Positions 32,809-41,730 of a stretch of DNA of 64,000 bases are shown here, piece after piece. The translations under genes and the position numbers were made by a program. This stretch comes from Verrucomicrobiota bacterium (GTDB lineage Bacteria; Verrucomicrobiota; Verrucomicrobiia; Limisphaerales; UBA1319): positions 1-64,000 of the forward strand of contig JAKLHY010000007.1 in NCBI GenBank assembly GCA_022709905.1. Reading direction: 5' to 3'. How positions within the stretch are numbered: position 1 is the first letter of the stretch; each line of letters opens with the position of its first letter. The notes under the pieces are model-generated. The model was not told the DNA's origin, ran no database searches, and saw only the letters and a program-made list of their open reading frames with translations.

Positions 32809-34059
32809 ATGTCTGAATCCTATCTCCAACAGCTTTTCGCCGACCGGATTGGTGGCAGCCAATACGGCAAGGGAACAGCGATCTACAAGTTTGAGAAAAT
32901 TAAAAGGGCTAAGCGCGCCGCCCTGGCCGCGCATCCCGGCGCTGAGATTATCGACATGGGCGTCGGAGAACCCGATGAGATGGCCTTTCCTGAAGCCATC
33001 GCCCAATTGAATCGGGAGGTCGCCAAGCCCGAAAACCGCGGCTACGCCGATAACGGCGACGCGATCCTGAAGAATGCGGCCGCTCAATACCTCGACCGAG
33101 TCTTCGGCGTCAAAGGCATCCAACCTGAAACCGAGATCATTCACTCCATTGGCAGCAAGGCGGCCCTCTCCATCCTGCCGGCCGCGTTGATCAACCCGGG
33201 CGATTACGTGCTGATGACCATCCCGGGCTACCCCGTCTTCGGCACGCACGCAAAATACTACGGAGGCAAAGTCCATCAACTACCCCTGACACCCCAAAAC
33301 CAGTTTCTGCCCGACTTGGACTCCGTCCCTGCCGAGATTTTATCCAAGACCAAAGCGCTGGTTCTGAACTACCCAAACAACCCCACCGGGGCCAGCGCCA
33401 CGCCGGCATTCTTTGCCCGCGTGGTCGATTTCGCCAAAGAGCACCGGTTGGTGATCATCCACGACGCCGCATATGCTTCCTTGATTTACGAAGGCAGACC
33501 TTTGAGTTTCCTGGCCACCCCGGGCGCACGGGACGTGGGCGTCGAACTTCACTCGGCCAGCAAGAGTTTCAATATGACCGGTTGGCGTTGCGGATTTGTT
33601 GCCGGCAACGCGCTGCTGGTTAAAGCTTACGGCGACGTCAAAGACAATACAGACTCGGGCCAGTTCCTGGCCATTCAGCACGCGGTCGCCCATTGCCTGG
33701 ACCATCCGGAGATCACCGAAACCATCGCATCGAAATATTCGCGCCGGATGAATGCCCTCGTCAACGTCCTCAATCGCTCGGGATTTAAAGCCGCCAAACC
33801 CCGCGGATCGTTCTTTCTCTATGTGCGAGCCCCAAAGGCTGCCGTGCAAAAGAACGGCCATCGGGTCTCCTTCGCCACCGCCGAAGAAGTCTCCCACTGG
33901 CTGATCACCGAAAAGTTGATCTCCACGGTCCCCTGGGACGATGCCGGGGCGTTTCTCAGATTCAGCGTAACCTTTGTCGCCAAGGATATTGCCGATGAAC
34001 AACGGGTTGTGGACGAGATCGCCCGCCGCCTGAGCGACGTGGAATTCGTTTTTGACTGA
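32809..34059 (+). CDS. dapL: LL-diaminopimelate aminotransferase
   Basis: 416 residues of a fold-type I PLP aminotransferase. IDMGVGEPDEMAFP, NRGYADNGDAILKNAAA, IPGYPVFGTHAKYYGG, NYPNNPTGA and the Schiff-base lysine in SASKSFNMTGWRCGF (Lys ~252) match the DapL family. DapL converts tetrahydrodipicolinate directly to LL-diaminopimelate for lysine and peptidoglycan synthesis, the one-step variant known in Verrucomicrobia, Chlamydiae, Spirochaetes and plants. Proximity to lysS (divergent) groups two lysine-related genes. A generic aminotransferase is the alternative. Confidence 0.85.
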   Translation: MSESYLQQLFADRIGGSQYGKGTAIYKFEKIKRAKRAALAAHPGAEIIDMGVGEPDEMAFPEAIAQLNREVAKPENRGYADNGDAILKNAAAQYLDRVFGVKGIQPETEIIHSIGSKAALSILPAALINPGDYVLMTIPGYPVFGTHAKYYGGKVHQLPLTPQNQFLPDLDSVPAEILSKTKALVLNYPNNPTGASATPAFFARVVDFAKEHRLVIIHDAAYASLIYEGRPLSFLATPGARDVGVELHSASKSFNMTGWRCGFVAGNALLVKAYGDVKDNTDSGQFLAIQHAVAHCLDHPEITETIASKYSRRMNALVNVLNRSGFKAAKPRGSFFLYVRAPKAAVQKNGHRVSFATAEEVSHWLITEKLISTVPWDDAGAFLRFSVTFVAKDIADEQRVVDEIARRLSDVEFVFD

Positions 34060-34122
34060 GCCCGGTGATTTGACGCAGGTCAAGGGACTTCAGGATAAGC
34101 GGGGAAATGTGCGAACGCGTTG

Positions 34123-34151
34123 TTGCAACCAAGTCTCAATTCGCTTAGGAT
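34123..34151 (+). promoter_or_regulatory. Candidate promoter for the feo operon
   Basis: TTGCAA (34123-34128) and TAGGAT (34146-34151) are 17 bases apart and end 9 bases before the GTG of the first feoA, implying a very short or absent leader. No Fur-box-like palindrome was recognised. Low-certainty prediction. Confidence 0.3.
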
Positions 34152-34160
34152 CCTCTCGTT

Positions 34161-34457
34161 GTGAGTAACAAAAGGGCATCGAAGAGCGAAGCGGTCATCC
34201 ATCCGCCATGCGGAAACCTTCATCCTCTGAGCGAAGCCAGGGTTGGGGCCATGGTGAAAGTCAAGCAACTGACTGTGCCACCGGAAACCGCCCAGCGTTT
34301 GCGGGAGATGGGATTCTGCGAGGAAAAGGCCATTCGGCTGGTGCATCACCATGGGAATTTTATCTGTCAGGTGCGCCAGATGCGGATGGGCATTAGCCGG
34401 CAAGTGGCGGCCCGGATATGGGTTGAACCGATGGCTCAAACCGCTCCCTCGGAATGA
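34161..34457 (+). CDS. feoA: FeoA-domain protein (first copy)
   Basis: 98 residues. After a ~20-residue extension the SH3-like FeoA domain begins at HPLSEARVGAMVKV, with RLREMGFCEEKAIRLVHHHGN and MGISRQVAARIWVEP at the end. FeoA is a small cytoplasmic partner of the ferrous-iron transporter FeoB. GTG 34161 is chosen because the internal ATG at 34251 would cut off the conserved LSE..VG strand. A HHH run in the domain is unusual. First of feoA-feoA-feoB, 6 bp before the second feoA. Confidence 0.8.
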   Translation: MSNKRASKSEAVIHPPCGNLHPLSEARVGAMVKVKQLTVPPETAQRLREMGFCEEKAIRLVHHHGNFICQVRQMRMGISRQVAARIWVEPMAQTAPSE

Positions 34458-34463
34458 GGCGTT

Positions 34464-34712
34464 ATGTCGCCAGACAGTCCGCGATTATTGGCCGAGTGCG
34501 AACCCGGCTCCGCATGGGTGGTATTCGAAGTTCGACTGCCTCCTAAGAGTCGCGCGCGTTTGATGGAATTGGGTTTGCTGGAGGGAACCCGGCTTGAACT
34601 GGTCCGATTTGCCCCGTGGGGAGATCCAGTCGAACTCAAGCTGCGAGGCTCGCGTTTAACCCTGCCCAAGGAAGAAGCCGAACATATTTTTGTGGTCGCC
34701 GACAAGGGCTGA
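34464..34712 (+). CDS. feoA: FeoA-domain protein (second copy)
   Basis: 82 residues: LLAECEPGSAWVVFEVRLPP, RARLMELGLLEGTRLELVRFA, GDPVELKLRGSRLTLPKEEA and EHIFVVAD give a complete FeoA SH3-like fold. It is clearly diverged from the neighbouring FeoA copy, so not a recent duplication. It sits 11 bp before feoB. Two separate FeoA proteins may bind different parts of FeoB or bind each other. Confidence 0.85.
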   Translation: MSPDSPRLLAECEPGSAWVVFEVRLPPKSRARLMELGLLEGTRLELVRFAPWGDPVELKLRGSRLTLPKEEAEHIFVVADKG

Positions 34713-34723
34713 ACTGCGCCTCC

Positions 34724-36958
34724 ATGCCTAGAATCACCTCCCCCAAACCGCTCACTTCAACGGTCATCCTGGCCGGGAATCCGAATTGCGGAAAAACGAC
34801 GCTGTTCAATGCCCTGACAGGCCTTCGAGCCAAGGTCGGCAATTACCCTGGAGTCACCGTCGAGCGGAAGGAAGGGCGCATGCTGGGTTCGGATCCAGGC
34901 TTGACCTTGACGATCCTCGATTTGCCCGGCAGCTACAGTCTGTGTCCGCAGTCGCTGGATGAGCGGATCACCCGGGATGTCCTGCTTCAACGGCTCCCGG
35001 AGGTGTCGCCTCCGGGCGTGGTGGTAATCGTGGCCGACGCCTCCAATCTCGAGCGGAACCTCTATTTCGCGACCCAAGTCATTGAACTGGGACATCCGAC
35101 CTTGATGGCCCTGAACATGATGGACGTGGCTGAAGCCAACGGCTTGACCATCGATGCGAACGGACTGGCGAGTCAGCTTGGAATTCCCGTCGTTCCCGTG
35201 GTGGCGAGTTCCGGCAAAGGCATCCCCGAACTCAAGCTACAAATCCAACAGATGGCCCGTCAACCCGCGTTTCCAATTTTCTCACGGTTTTGCAGCCTTC
35301 CCGAGGCCTTCGAGGACGAATGGAAAACGATTGAGGACTTGTTGACTTCCAACTATCCCAATAAACCGGCGTTGAGCCGAAGCGAGTCGTTGTTGATTTT
35401 GGGAGACGACCGCACCACGCGCTCAACGCGCACCGGCATTCCCGAGGCCGTTTGGGATGCCATCGAGACCGCGCGTCAACGACTGGAAAAGGCCGGAATC
35501 CGGTGGAACTCGGTCGTGATTGAATCGCGTTACGTGCGGGCATCGACCATTTGCCAGGCGGTCTTGAAGGAATGTCACCCAACAGATTTAACCTTCAGCG
35601 ACCGGTTAGACCGTGTCTTAACGCACCGGTATTGGGGGCTCATCATTTTTGGGCTCATGATGGTGGGAGTGTTTCAGAGCATTTTCACCTTCGCGCAATG
35701 GCCGATGCACGCCCTGGACACAGGCGTTACGCAGATTGGCCATTGGCTCGGCCACCGAATCCCAGCCGGTGATTTTCAGAGCCTGGCGATCGACGGCATC
35801 GTGGCGGGTGTGGGCGCGGTGGTGGTGTTTCTGCCACAGATTTGTCTTCTGTTCCTGTTCATTGGCATTCTCGAGGATACCGGATACATGGCTCGCGCCG
35901 CGTTTATCATGGACCGGGTCATGAGCCGCGTGGGATTGCACGGGAAGAGCTTCATTCCCCTGCTCAGTTCTTTTGCCTGCGCCATCCCGGGAATCATGGC
36001 GGCCCGAACCATCGAAAACACCAAAGCGAGGCTGATCACAATCCTGGTGGCTCCTTTGATGAGTTGTTCGGCCCGGCTGCCGGTCTACACTCTGTTGATC
36101 GCAGCCTGCATCCCCGAGCGGACCCTTGTGGGATTCATTCCGTTGCAGGGCGCCACCCTTTTCGCGCTGTACATCCTTGGAATCCTCGGCGCGTTAGGCA
36201 TGGCCTGGTTCTTCAAAAGAACCCTGCTCCGCGGGGAGACGCCTCTGCTGATCATGGAACTGCCGCCCTATAAAAGACCAACCCTCCATGTTGTGGCGCG
36301 GCACGTCTGGGACCGGGCCTTTCTGTTTCTGAAAAAGGCCGGGACCCTGATTCTAGGGATTAACATCCTGCTCTGGTTTTTTGCCACCTACCCCAAGTCG
36401 GAAACGATTGCCCAAAAGTACTCCGACCTGCGACGTCCTTACCTCGCGGAACACTCGGCTTCCCAGCCAGGATCTCTCGATTCCGCACAGCAACACGCGC
36501 TCAAGAACCTGGCCCAACTGGAAACCCAGGAACGCCTCGAAAACAGCTATGCGGGCCGTTTGGGACATCTCATCGAGCCACTAATCCAGCCCCTTGGAAT
36601 GGATTGGCAAATTGGGATCGGTATCGTCACCTCTTTCGCCGCACGGGAGGTTTTTGTGAGCACCATGTCCACCATCTATAATGTCGGGGCCGGCGACGAT
36701 GACTCGACCCAGAGCCTGGCCCGCACAATGCGCAATCAAACTCGGCCCGATGGCACCCCCGTCTATACTCCTCTTTCCGGGATTACCCTCATGGTGTTCT
36801 ATGTCTTCGCGCTCCAGTGTGCCAGCACCGTCGCCATTGTCCGCAAGGAAACACACTCCTGGAAATGGCCGCTTTTCCAGTGGCTCTACATGGGTTTTCT
36901 GGCCTGGATCAGCGCTTTTGCCATTTACCAGTCAGGCAGGCTGATGGGTTGGAGCTAA
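34724..36958 (+). CDS. feoB: Ferrous iron transport protein B
   Basis: 744 residues. The N-terminal G domain has G1 GNPNCGKTT (18-26), G2/G3 region NYPGVTVERKEG and LDLPGSYSL, and G4-like LNMMDVAEA; a helical GDI-like spacer follows. The membrane part contains the gating motifs (GILEDTGYMARAAFIMDR, LLSSFACAIPGIMAARTIEN, LMSCSARLPVYTLLIAA) with the conserved Cys residues, and the C-terminal FASREVF-like block appears as SFAAREVFVSTM. It moves Fe(II) across the inner membrane. ATG 34724 is set by the family start; the longer frame overlaps feoA. A 17-bp inverted repeat begins on the stop codon. Confidence 0.95.
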   Translation: MPRITSPKPLTSTVILAGNPNCGKTTLFNALTGLRAKVGNYPGVTVERKEGRMLGSDPGLTLTILDLPGSYSLCPQSLDERITRDVLLQRLPEVSPPGVVVIVADASNLERNLYFATQVIELGHPTLMALNMMDVAEANGLTIDANGLASQLGIPVVPVVASSGKGIPELKLQIQQMARQPAFPIFSRFCSLPEAFEDEWKTIEDLLTSNYPNKPALSRSESLLILGDDRTTRSTRTGIPEAVWDAIETARQRLEKAGIRWNSVVIESRYVRASTICQAVLKECHPTDLTFSDRLDRVLTHRYWGLIIFGLMMVGVFQSIFTFAQWPMHALDTGVTQIGHWLGHRIPAGDFQSLAIDGIVAGVGAVVVFLPQICLLFLFIGILEDTGYMARAAFIMDRVMSRVGLHGKSFIPLLSSFACAIPGIMAARTIENTKARLITILVAPLMSCSARLPVYTLLIAACIPERTLVGFIPLQGATLFALYILGILGALGMAWFFKRTLLRGETPLLIMELPPYKRPTLHVVARHVWDRAFLFLKKAGTLILGINILLWFFATYPKSETIAQKYSDLRRPYLAEHSASQPGSLDSAQQHALKNLAQLETQERLENSYAGRLGHLIEPLIQPLGMDWQIGIGIVTSFAAREVFVSTMSTIYNVGAGDDDSTQSLARTMRNQTRPDGTPVYTPLSGITLMVFYVFALQCASTVAIVRKETHSWKWPLFQWLYMGFLAWISAFAIYQSGRLMGWS

Positions 36959-37002
36959 GGGTCCGTGCAAAAATGATCGGAATTTATTTTTGCACGGACC
37001 CT
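36958..37002. repeat. Perfect 17-bp inverted repeat at the feoB stop codon
   Basis: 36958-36974 (agggtccgtgcaaaaat) is exactly the reverse complement of 36986-37002, around an 11-base spacer. The A/T-rich end faces the loop and the G/C end faces outward, with no T-run after it, so it does not have intrinsic-terminator form. TAA occurs on both sides (the feoB stop at 36956-36958 and 37002-37004), suggestive of a target duplication around a minimal inverted-end element. Confidence 0.7.
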
Positions 37003-37186
37003 AAGTTCAGGAATCCTCTGCTTTTCTCTGAAACCTCTGTAACCAATCTGGCCCACGCCCGGTCGTTCATCATGTAAACTCCATTCCCAGTATGTTTGGC
37101 TTGTCGGAATTCAATATTCCAAGAGGAATACTTGATTTTCACGCTTGCTGGGGATAGGGTTCTTTTCAGTTAGCCTGCAGGGTGTT

Positions 37187-38023
37187 ATGAAGACGTTCAT
37201 CAAAGGCAAACAAATACGATCTCGGTTTTTTAAGGGATCCCCTCCCAATTCCCAGGCCTTCACCCTCATCGAACTGTTGGTGGTGGTCGCCGTAATCGCC
37301 ATTCTCGCCAGCATGCTGCTGCCGGCACTGGCCAAGGCGAAGGAAAAAGGGCGCCAGGCCAAATGCATCAGCAACCTGCGCCAGATTGGCATCGGCACAA
37401 CTATGTATACCGATGACAACAGCGACACCTTTCACAACGTCCGGGGCGAAATCCCCAACAACGGCCAATGGACCCTCGGCCCCAAGGTCGAGCAGCTCCT
37501 GCCTGCCGACAGCGGCCTGGCCTACTGGGGCATCGCTTACCTGCCTTACTTCGGCGGCACCAAGCCAATCTACCGCTGTCCCAGCTCCAAGGTCGTCGAT
37601 GAATGGCGCGAGACCGGGCTCAAATATCCGCGCGAGTTCTGGATGAATTCGACTTACGGGATCAACCGTTTTATTGCCGAACCGTATGAAAGTCGCCTCA
37701 CAGGCCCGATCAAAATGTCCTCGCTGAAGAGCGCCCGGACCACCATCGTCGCCCAGGACTCCGCGGAACAAAAGATGGAAGGTGCCGATGACAGTCTGGG
37801 TTTATTTCCGGGCTCGAGGGAAATTCTAACCCAGTGGCGTTTCAGCCTGGCCAGCCTATATCCCGGCATGAAGATGGAACTCGAGTGGTACCGTCATTCA
37901 ATGCGCTGCAACACCCTCTGGGCGCCCGGAAATGTTTCTCCCATCAAGTTTACCTCCTTCACCAAAGGGGTGGATTACCGCTGGTACACCGGCGATACGC
38001 CCCTGGAATACCCCGGATTCTGA
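37187..38023 (+). CDS. Prepilin-like (type II secretion pseudopilin) protein
   Basis: 278 residues from ATG 37187. A basic leader precedes [20 protein letters not shown], the type IV prepilin cleavage/methylation and membrane segment, followed by [20 protein letters not shown], which is the hallmark of the large pseudopilin families of Verrucomicrobia and Planctomycetes. The C-terminal domain has aromatic-rich segments and YRCPSSK, TYGINR and Arg/His residues (WYRHSMRCN) common in this group. Probably exported and processed by prepilin peptidase; individual functions of these many paralogues are unknown. It is followed after 7 bp by a small lipoprotein gene. A weak promoter-like pair lies upstream (TTGATT 37132, TAGGGT 37155, spacing 17). 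Confidence 0.85.
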   Translation: MKTFIKGKQIRSRFFKGSPPNSQAFTLIELLVVVAVIAILASMLLPALAKAKEKGRQAKCISNLRQIGIGTTMYTDDNSDTFHNVRGEIPNNGQWTLGPKVEQLLPADSGLAYWGIAYLPYFGGTKPIYRCPSSKVVDEWRETGLKYPREFWMNSTYGINRFIAEPYESRLTGPIKMSSLKSARTTIVAQDSAEQKMEGADDSLGLFPGSREILTQWRFSLASLYPGMKMELEWYRHSMRCNTLWAPGNVSPIKFTSFTKGVDYRWYTGDTPLEYPGF

Positions 38024-38030
38024 TCACACC

Positions 38031-38429
38031 ATGCTTCGAAATATACTTATCCATAGCCGCCGACAGATCGCGATGGGCTTGTGCGCCGCAGGAGTGTCCC
38101 TGCTGCTGACCGGTTGCGGCGGCGGCGGATCAACCCCGGAACCGATGCCGGCCGCTGAAATTGCCCCCGCCCTGACCAAAGCCTTCGCCAAAGACTCAGG
38201 TCCCCTGCGAACGGCGTCCGAGCAGTTGATCTCGATCTACAACAGCAAAGACCTGGCCCGCGCTTTCCTGATGCTGCAAGAGCTGTCCTCGCACACCAAC
38301 CTGAGCTCCGCCCAACGCACCACGGTGACTCGGTGTCTGCTCACGGTAGGCGAGCAGATGCAGGCGGCAGCTGCCCAAGGGGGAAAGGACGCCGGCGAGG
38401 TGATGCAGCTTTACCGTTCGGGAAAGTAG
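38031..38429 (+). CDS. Small lipoprotein of unknown function
   Basis: 132 residues. ATG 38031 opens with a basic N-terminus, a hydrophobic stretch (MGLCAAGVSLLLTGC) ending in a lipobox, and GGGG after the lipid-carrying Cys. The mature part is alpha-helical and Ala-rich, with regularly spaced Leu (SEQLISIYNSKDLARAFLML). No family recognised. Directly follows the pseudopilin gene and precedes a large secreted protein gene, so it may be an accessory to surface display. The longer upstream frame overlaps the pilin gene and is ignored. Confidence 0.65.
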   Translation: MLRNILIHSRRQIAMGLCAAGVSLLLTGCGGGGSTPEPMPAAEIAPALTKAFAKDSGPLRTASEQLISIYNSKDLARAFLMLQELSSHTNLSSAQRTTVTRCLLTVGEQMQAAAAQGGKDAGEVMQLYRSGK

Positions 38430-38523
38430 GCGGGCGGCCACGGCCCGGTCCTCCCCCGTATACGGTTCCTGTAAACTTGATGTTTAACTCTTTGTTGTCG
38501 GTAACTCGTGTATTAAACCAACT

Positions 38524-41500
38524 ATGAAAAAAAGAAATCAAACCTATCGCCTTGCGAGCCTGCTGGTCCTGATGGCCAGCCTGGCCGCCACCTCGGCGCA
38601 AGTCGCCGTGCCTGCAAGCTTCGCCCATCCCAAGGATCAGGCGAACGCCAACACCCGCGGATTCAAAGTCCGAGTCGTGCAAGCCAATAGTGACAGCGGA
38701 ACCCTGGCCAACAGCGTCGCCCGAGTCGAGGCGCACCTGGCGGGAACCTTGATCGATCCGAAAACCCAGCAACCCTATGTCAATGTCGCCGACACCAGCG
38801 TGTTCGGCGCCGATGGCTACTACAACGAACCCTACGTCATCGACTACGAACAAGGCGGCAATGCGACCGCTCTGATTCCCGGCATTCCCAATCCCAATAC
38901 CCCGGATTACGCCGACAACATTTCCCTGGAGGCCCTGGCCTACCTGGAACTGGATCCTGGCACTTATTCCATGGGGGTGAATAGCGACGATGGATTCCGC
39001 GTCACGGTGGGCCCGGATGCGCGGGATCAGTTCTACGCCCTGGAACTGGGCAAATACGACGGGGGCCGAAGCGCGACGGACAGTATTTTCACCTTCACCA
39101 TCTCGCAGGCGGGGCTCTACTCCTTCCGCTTGATCTACATGGAAGGCAATGGCGGGGCCAATGTGCAGTGGTTTACCGGAACCTCCGACAACAAGGTCTA
39201 TATCAACGATCCCAACAACCCCCCGGCCGTCAAGGCGTATCGCGAGCTGAAAACAGCCACCGGACCCTATATCCAGCTCCTGAATCCCGCCGTCGAGGCG
39301 ACCGCCGCCATGCCGAACACCACCCTCAATGGCGTCATCGTCGATGGCGCCTCGGCCCAGGTCGTCGCCAGCTCGATCCAGTTGTTCCTGGACGGCGCCC
39401 AGGTCGAAGCCAATCCGCAGAAAACCGGCAACAAGACCACCTACAGCTACAAGCCGGCTGCGATGTTCAAACCCTTGTCTAAGCATCAGGTCAAATTGAT
39501 CTTCTCGGACACCGCCAGCAACACCCGCACGAACGAATACCAGTTCACTGTGGCCGAGTTCGGCAATATCGTTCTGCCGGCTCCGTTCTTCCTCGAAAAC
39601 TTTGACCAGGCCGAAGAGGGCTCACTGCCCACAGGATGGACGGTGCAGAACTTCTCCGATGGCGCGGGCGCCGGTCCAGACCTGGACAGTCCCAATTCGG
39701 ACTCGTATTTGGATTGGGTCATCGTTTCGCGGGACCGGATTCAAGCGATCGGCGACGCCGGCGGGTGGGACGCCAACCATCGCTTGAGCATGCAGTCCGG
39801 CCAGTTTATCAATGGCGAGGAAGTCACCAGCCTGGTGATCTCCAACTTCGCCTATGCCGAATCCGATCAACGCAGCGGCACCCAGGTGCAATACCTGTTT
39901 TCCCCCGACATCAACTGCTCGGGCAAGTCCAGCGTGTTCCTCTCCTACTTCAGCACCTACACCCAAAACCAGGATAACATCGGATCGGTCGAATACTCGA
40001 TCGACGGCGGCGCCACCTGGCTGCCCATCGTCTACATGATCGACGCGGCCGACATCATCAACGACACCGAAGGCAACATTGACGCCTTTGCCACCCTGAA
40101 CGCCGAACGGACCGATGCCGCCCATCTGCTGGATCCAGTCAGCGGCGAGGAGATCGGGCTCAAGTACGGGGCCTTTATCGGAGTGCTCTCCAACAAATGG
40201 GCCGAACTGGGCCCTTACATCAGCGGCCGGATCAATGATGACTCTCTGGAATCCAAGCGGGTCGAGTTGTTCCGCCTGCCTCAGGCCGACAACCAGGCCA
40301 AAGTGCGCCTGCGTTTTGCACAGGCCGGCACCGCCAGCTGGTATTTCGGCATCGACAACGTCGGCCTTTACGTGATTGAACAGGCCATCGCCCCCAAGAT
40401 CACCGAGGCTCCTCAATCCCAGAGCGCCTCGGCCGGCTCGACCATCGCCTTCACCGTCAAGGCCACCGGCACCGAACCGTTGAAATACCAATGGAAATTC
40501 AATGATGCCATCCTCGAAGGGAAAACCGAAGCCACCCTCACCCTGGCCAACGTCAAGACCGCCAATGCCGGCCAATACTCGGTCGTCGTCAGCAACGAAG
40601 GCGGCGAGGCGGTCAGCGCCCCGGCGACCTTGGAGGTCTTCTCTGGAACCATCACCGAAAACCTGGTGGCGCATCTGAAGTTTGACAACGACCTCAAGGA
40701 CTCGAGCGGCAAAAACAACCATGGCACCGAGGTCGGCGCTCCCACGTTTGCCTCCGGCAAGATCGGCCAGGCGGTCCATATCCCCTCGGGCGCCGATTAT
40801 GTCAGCCTCGGCACTCCGGCAGACCTGAACTTCGGAACCGACACCGATTTCTCGGTCTCCTTCTGGGCCAAACTCATCGCGTGGGACAGCGACCCGTCGT
40901 TCATCGGCAACAAAAACTGGAACAGCGGCGGCAATCAAGGCTGGGTCCTGGCCACCGATGGCGATGGCCACTTCCAGTGGAACCTCGCCGGGGGCCCCGG
41001 ATCGCGCAAAGACTATGACGGCGCCCCGGGTCTGTTCTCCGATCAGAACTGGCACCACATCGTCGTCACGTTTAAACGCAGCGGCAACGCCGTCAGTTAC
41101 GTCGACGGCGCGCAAGTCGACTCGCGTTCCCTGACCGTCGATCAGAACAACGTCGACACCCCGGCCGAGATGGCCACCAATATCGGGCAGGACGGCACGG
41201 GCGCTTATGGACCGGCCTTCACGGATGCCGACATGGATGATATCGGCATCTGGCGGCGCGCGCTCACCCCGCAGGAAGTCGCCGCCATCCACACCGCCGG
41301 TCTAGCCGGAAAAGACCTCTCGACCGTGAGCATGGGTCCCTCGGACCTAGGATCCCTGAGCTACGCGTTGTCGGGAGGAAACCTGACTCTGACCTGGACC
41401 GCGGGAACCGGCGTCCGTCTCCAGAAATCGGCCGCCCTGAGCCCGGCCGCCTGGCAGGACGTGGCCAACACCGAGGGCAAAGGTTCGGCCGTGGAAGCCA

Positions 41501-41541
41501 CCTCGGGCAGCGCCGCTTTCTACCGGCTGTTCAAACCGTAA
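38524..41541 (+). CDS. Secreted Ig-like/LamG-domain protein
   Basis: 1005 residues, signal peptide RLASLLVLMASLAATSAQ. N-terminal ~30-215 is PA14-like (YSMGVNSDDGFRVTVGPDAR... YSFRLIYMEGNGGANVQWF); the middle has a domain with an acidic cluster and ENFDQAEEGSLPTGW. One Ig-like domain lies at ~622-705 (APQSQSASAGSTIAFTV, YQWKFNDA, AGQYSVVVSNEGG) and a LamG/concanavalin domain at ~713-925 (HLKFDNDLKDSSGKNNHG... MDDIGIWRRAL). The C-terminal ~60 residues (LTWTAGTGVRLQKS...AAFYRLFKP) match a tail seen on many secreted proteins of this phylum. Codons end mostly in C/G and a strong terminator follows, suggesting high expression. Likely a surface or extracellular glycan-binding protein. Confidence 0.8.
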   Translation: MKKRNQTYRLASLLVLMASLAATSAQVAVPASFAHPKDQANANTRGFKVRVVQANSDSGTLANSVARVEAHLAGTLIDPKTQQPYVNVADTSVFGADGYYNEPYVIDYEQGGNATALIPGIPNPNTPDYADNISLEALAYLELDPGTYSMGVNSDDGFRVTVGPDARDQFYALELGKYDGGRSATDSIFTFTISQAGLYSFRLIYMEGNGGANVQWFTGTSDNKVYINDPNNPPAVKAYRELKTATGPYIQLLNPAVEATAAMPNTTLNGVIVDGASAQVVASSIQLFLDGAQVEANPQKTGNKTTYSYKPAAMFKPLSKHQVKLIFSDTASNTRTNEYQFTVAEFGNIVLPAPFFLENFDQAEEGSLPTGWTVQNFSDGAGAGPDLDSPNSDSYLDWVIVSRDRIQAIGDAGGWDANHRLSMQSGQFINGEEVTSLVISNFAYAESDQRSGTQVQYLFSPDINCSGKSSVFLSYFSTYTQNQDNIGSVEYSIDGGATWLPIVYMIDAADIINDTEGNIDAFATLNAERTDAAHLLDPVSGEEIGLKYGAFIGVLSNKWAELGPYISGRINDDSLESKRVELFRLPQADNQAKVRLRFAQAGTASWYFGIDNVGLYVIEQAIAPKITEAPQSQSASAGSTIAFTVKATGTEPLKYQWKFNDAILEGKTEATLTLANVKTANAGQYSVVVSNEGGEAVSAPATLEVFSGTITENLVAHLKFDNDLKDSSGKNNHGTEVGAPTFASGKIGQAVHIPSGADYVSLGTPADLNFGTDTDFSVSFWAKLIAWDSDPSFIGNKNWNSGGNQGWVLATDGDGHFQWNLAGGPGSRKDYDGAPGLFSDQNWHHIVVTFKRSGNAVSYVDGAQVDSRSLTVDQNNVDTPAEMATNIGQDGTGAYGPAFTDADMDDIGIWRRALTPQEVAAIHTAGLAGKDLSTVSMGPSDLGSLSYALSGGNLTLTWTAGTGVRLQKSAALSPAAWQDVANTEGKGSAVEATSGSAAFYRLFKP

Positions 41542-41576
41542 GACAGATCTCGGCGATTGTTGTCGCGATCAATTCG

Positions 41577-41607
41577 AAAGGCGGCTGGCCCCTCCAGCCG
41601 CCTTTTT
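41577..41607 (+). terminator. Intrinsic terminator after the Ig/LamG gene
   Basis: Stem aaaggcggctgg (41577-41588) pairs with ccagccgccttt (41594-41605) around a 5-base loop and runs into a T-tract (41603-41607). Classic rho-independent form. Confidence 0.9.
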
Positions 41608-41730
41608 ATTGTCGATCAAACCTTCAGCATAAATCTCTCTCTTCTTGAGATTAGGCTGATTAATTGCACAGCAAAACCGTTTGAGTTTTTTTCATTCATG
41701 AATTACTCTATGGGGACTAGAATCCAATTC

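Noticed and set aside
36958..37002. Inverted repeat after feoB read as an intrinsic terminator
   Set aside because: The G/C-rich end of the stem is outermost and no T-run follows, so it lacks terminator form. Kept as an unexplained repeat instead.
39622..41292. 556-codon minus-strand frame
   Set aside because: Antisense to the Ig/LamG gene, whose domains are clear. The frame is Gly/Val/Asp-rich, as expected of a GC-rich shadow.
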